Of a DNA stretch of 64,000 bases, positions 62,569-64,000 are shown piece by piece. Made by a program: the position numbers and the translations under genes. Source of the DNA: Pardosa pseudoannulata (Eukaryota; Arthropoda; Arachnida; Araneae; Lycosidae); contig CM063506.1 of the NCBI GenBank assembly GCA_032207245.1, positions 40,258,842 through 40,322,841 of the forward strand. Reading direction: 5' to 3'. Numbering within the stretch: position 1 is the first letter of the stretch; every line of letters starts with the position of its first letter. The notes under the pieces are model-generated. The model was given only the letters and a program-made list of their open reading frames with translations, was not told where the DNA came from and did not search any database.

Positions 62569-62925
62569 TCGTGGTAGCTCAGCCGGTAAAGGCAACGATC
62601 TCGTAACTGAGAGGTTTCGGGCTCGGAACCAGAGCCGGCCTAAGATCCGCCGTGTTCTTTAAAGGTGACTGGGGCACGTAAAATAGGTTCGCGGTCACAA
62701 TGTCCTCCAAGTTCTCAATCAATGCCTTTGGGGTTGGCAGGCCAAGTCTATGGGTCTTCTACTTGGTTCCTTCTTCAAAATTACGAAGACCCACTTGAGC
62801 ATAAGTCGCACTTTTTCCCTTGAGATGCTCGTTATAGACAAAAGGCGCATCCCTTTGCCTTAATACGAGTAGCCACCGGCTCAATCATGCTTGGTTTCAC
62901 CAAGTAGCATAAGTCAACACTTTAT
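62569..62925 (+). mobile_element. tRNA-derived SINE, family B, near full length
   Basis: The head has box A-like GTGGTAGCTCAGCCGGTAAA and box B-like GGTTTCGGGCTCGGAACC at tRNA spacing. The body (GCGGTCACAATGTCCTCCAA, GATGCTCGTTATAGACAAAA, CCCTTTGCCTTAATACGAG) is shared with 43806-44023. The 3' end has CTTGGTTTCACCAAG and a short tail in which AAGTGGCATAAGTC-like units repeat to about 62970. It is not a functional tRNA: no matching acceptor stem is present. Confidence 0.8.
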
Positions 62926-63123
62926 AACCAAGTGGCATTAACAACAAAGTGGCATAAGTCAGCACTTTATAAGATTAACTTTATAGAATACATCAACAGA
63001 CGATATATCAACAGTCGCCACCAGTCCACATCTTGCATAAAAGGAACAGCCAAGGTAACTTTACCTGCAATATTATAGAACTTCAGAATTACCTAAAACA
63101 GAAGGTAATACACAATACAATAA

Positions 63124-63685
63124 TTAACCCCTTCCGGTAAAATGACGAGTCTAGCTCGTCATTAGTTTTTCATTCCATACCGCACAATGAGGAGCTACAC
63201 TCGTCATGCGATTAAAGTTACTGTTAAATATGATAATTAATTTAGTTTAAAATTTCTAGTGAATTTGGCAACACTTTTATCACTTGTGAAAATCACAAGT
63301 CACTATTGCATATTGTTTACTTGGTACAAGTCATTGCTAAATTAATGAGTCAGAATAAAAGAAAACCTACTAAGAAATGCCGTGTGTGTTACAAGAATCA
63401 AATTAAAAGTGAGACTACTTGGCGGTGTAAACAATTAAGAATTCCTTTGCACTTTGTTTTGAAAAGTACCACTAGCTTGAAGACTATTATCTGTATACCT
63501 TATTAATGTTTTGCTTTGATATTTTCTTAGTTTTACTGTTTCTGATATTATTTAACACTATGTAAAAAGTGGATTTTAATTAAGAATATGTAAGAATTGT
63601 AAAATGAAACAAGTTTTTTAAATAAAAATTAAATGGTTATTTCATACACAGTTTTTCATTATTAAATCATACCGGAAGGGGTTAA
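63124..63685 (+). mobile_element. piggyBac-type element, 562 bp, internally deleted
   Basis: TTAACCCCTTCCGGTA (63124) and its inverted copy (63670-63685) bound the element at TTAA. A strong palindrome ATGACGAG-TCTAG-CTCGTCAT lies just inside the left end. The interior holds only the transposase C-terminus. Structure parallels the elements at 8663, 24471 and 58807. Confidence 0.85.
63306..63506 (+). pseudogene. piggyBac transposase C-terminal cysteine-rich domain remnant
   Basis: The frame contains K-R-K-P-T-K-K-C-R-V-C-Y-K, then T-T-W-R-C-K-Q, then I-P-L-H; a one-base frame change then restores C-F-E-K-Y-H before a stop. The order CxVC...W/Y-x-C...P-L...C-F-x-x-Y-H is the signature of the zinc-binding domain that ends piggyBac transposases. 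Two cysteine positions are lost, and there is no catalytic core. Confidence 0.72.
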
Positions 63686-64000
63686 AAAACATTGTAATTT
63701 ATTATTTAAAATTAAGATAAGAGCATAAAATTTTCTTGTATTCACGTATGGGTTTATCACTTGTTGTAACATTAATCTTTAATTACTTTTTAATAAACAA
63801 CTAGATATTCAAATTTCACTTGCAAAAAAAAATAATAAAGTAGAAGTAATTTAAATAAATTTAATATATTATAAAGAAATACAATAGAAATATTAAGATA
63901 CCAAGTCTTAAAAATCTAACATAGAAACAATGCAACTCTACTATTTTTCAAATTGTCATAATCTATAAGTATTAAAACAAAAGCTATCTTTTATCTAAAA
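63686..64000. other. AT-rich DNA to window end
   Basis: No gene, repeat unit or RNA gene seen. Confidence 0.4.

Overview
This is an AT-rich, repeat-dense piece of an arthropod nuclear genome, most probably from a spider (Araneae). The assignment rests on two intron-containing cuticle-protein genes whose chitin-binding domain has the chelicerate-style core (G-S-Y-G-L-R-D-A-D-G-R, then N-E-P-G-V-E-P-K-D), and on the eukaryotic gene and transposon architecture. No prokaryotic operon, rRNA or confident tRNA gene is present. All calls are by eye; no database search was run.

Only two convincing host genes were found, and they converge. Gene 1 is on the + strand (exons 16951-16956, 17793-17897, 21074-21451; 162 residues). 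Gene 2 is on the - strand (exons 36104-36099, 32992-32888, 32000-30798; 437 residues). They share an exact exon plan: a 6-base first coding exon (Met-Lys), a 105-base second exon ending the secretory leader region, and a third exon carrying the whole chitin-binding domain. All junctions are phase 0, so they are paralogues from a local duplication. Their C-terminal tails differ: gene 1 has a short Ala/Pro/Tyr tail, while gene 2 has a long Pro/Ala/Val tail with an in-frame 81-base minisatellite. Both have TATA boxes and downstream AATAAA signals.

The rest is repeats. Tandem arrays: 1-2480 (about 280 bp), 3097-3990 (99 bp), 11591-14600 (about 575 bp), 18545-19310 (about 130 bp, inside gene 1 intron 2), 39800-40670 (about 212 bp), 41830-43690 (about 217-250 bp), 45640-47550 (about 240 bp), 52853-53619 (112-116 bp), 57160-57735 (196 bp) and 59540-61313 (about 270 bp). 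Long (TA)n tracts recur at 6.2-6.7, 17.3, 29.8-30.1, 35.0, 49.2, 53.9-54.1 and 61.0 kb.

Transposon remains are numerous. Four TTAA-bounded piggyBac-type elements lie at 8663, 24471, 58807 and 63124, two of which keep the cysteine-rich transposase C-terminus. There are also a hAT-type MITE with 8-bp target duplications at 14192, a Tigger/pogo-like deletion derivative at 50431, a mariner transposase pseudogene at 52437, a TTAA-bounded foldback element at 36837, a solo LTR with perfect 5-bp target duplications at 62097, and two tRNA-derived SINE families. The most interesting patterns are conversions of one repeat type into another: a piggyBac end amplified into a satellite (59.5-61.3 kb), a satellite that grades into a SINE body (43.7 kb), and a splice acceptor of gene 2 triplicated by a tandem repeat (33.0-33.2 kb).
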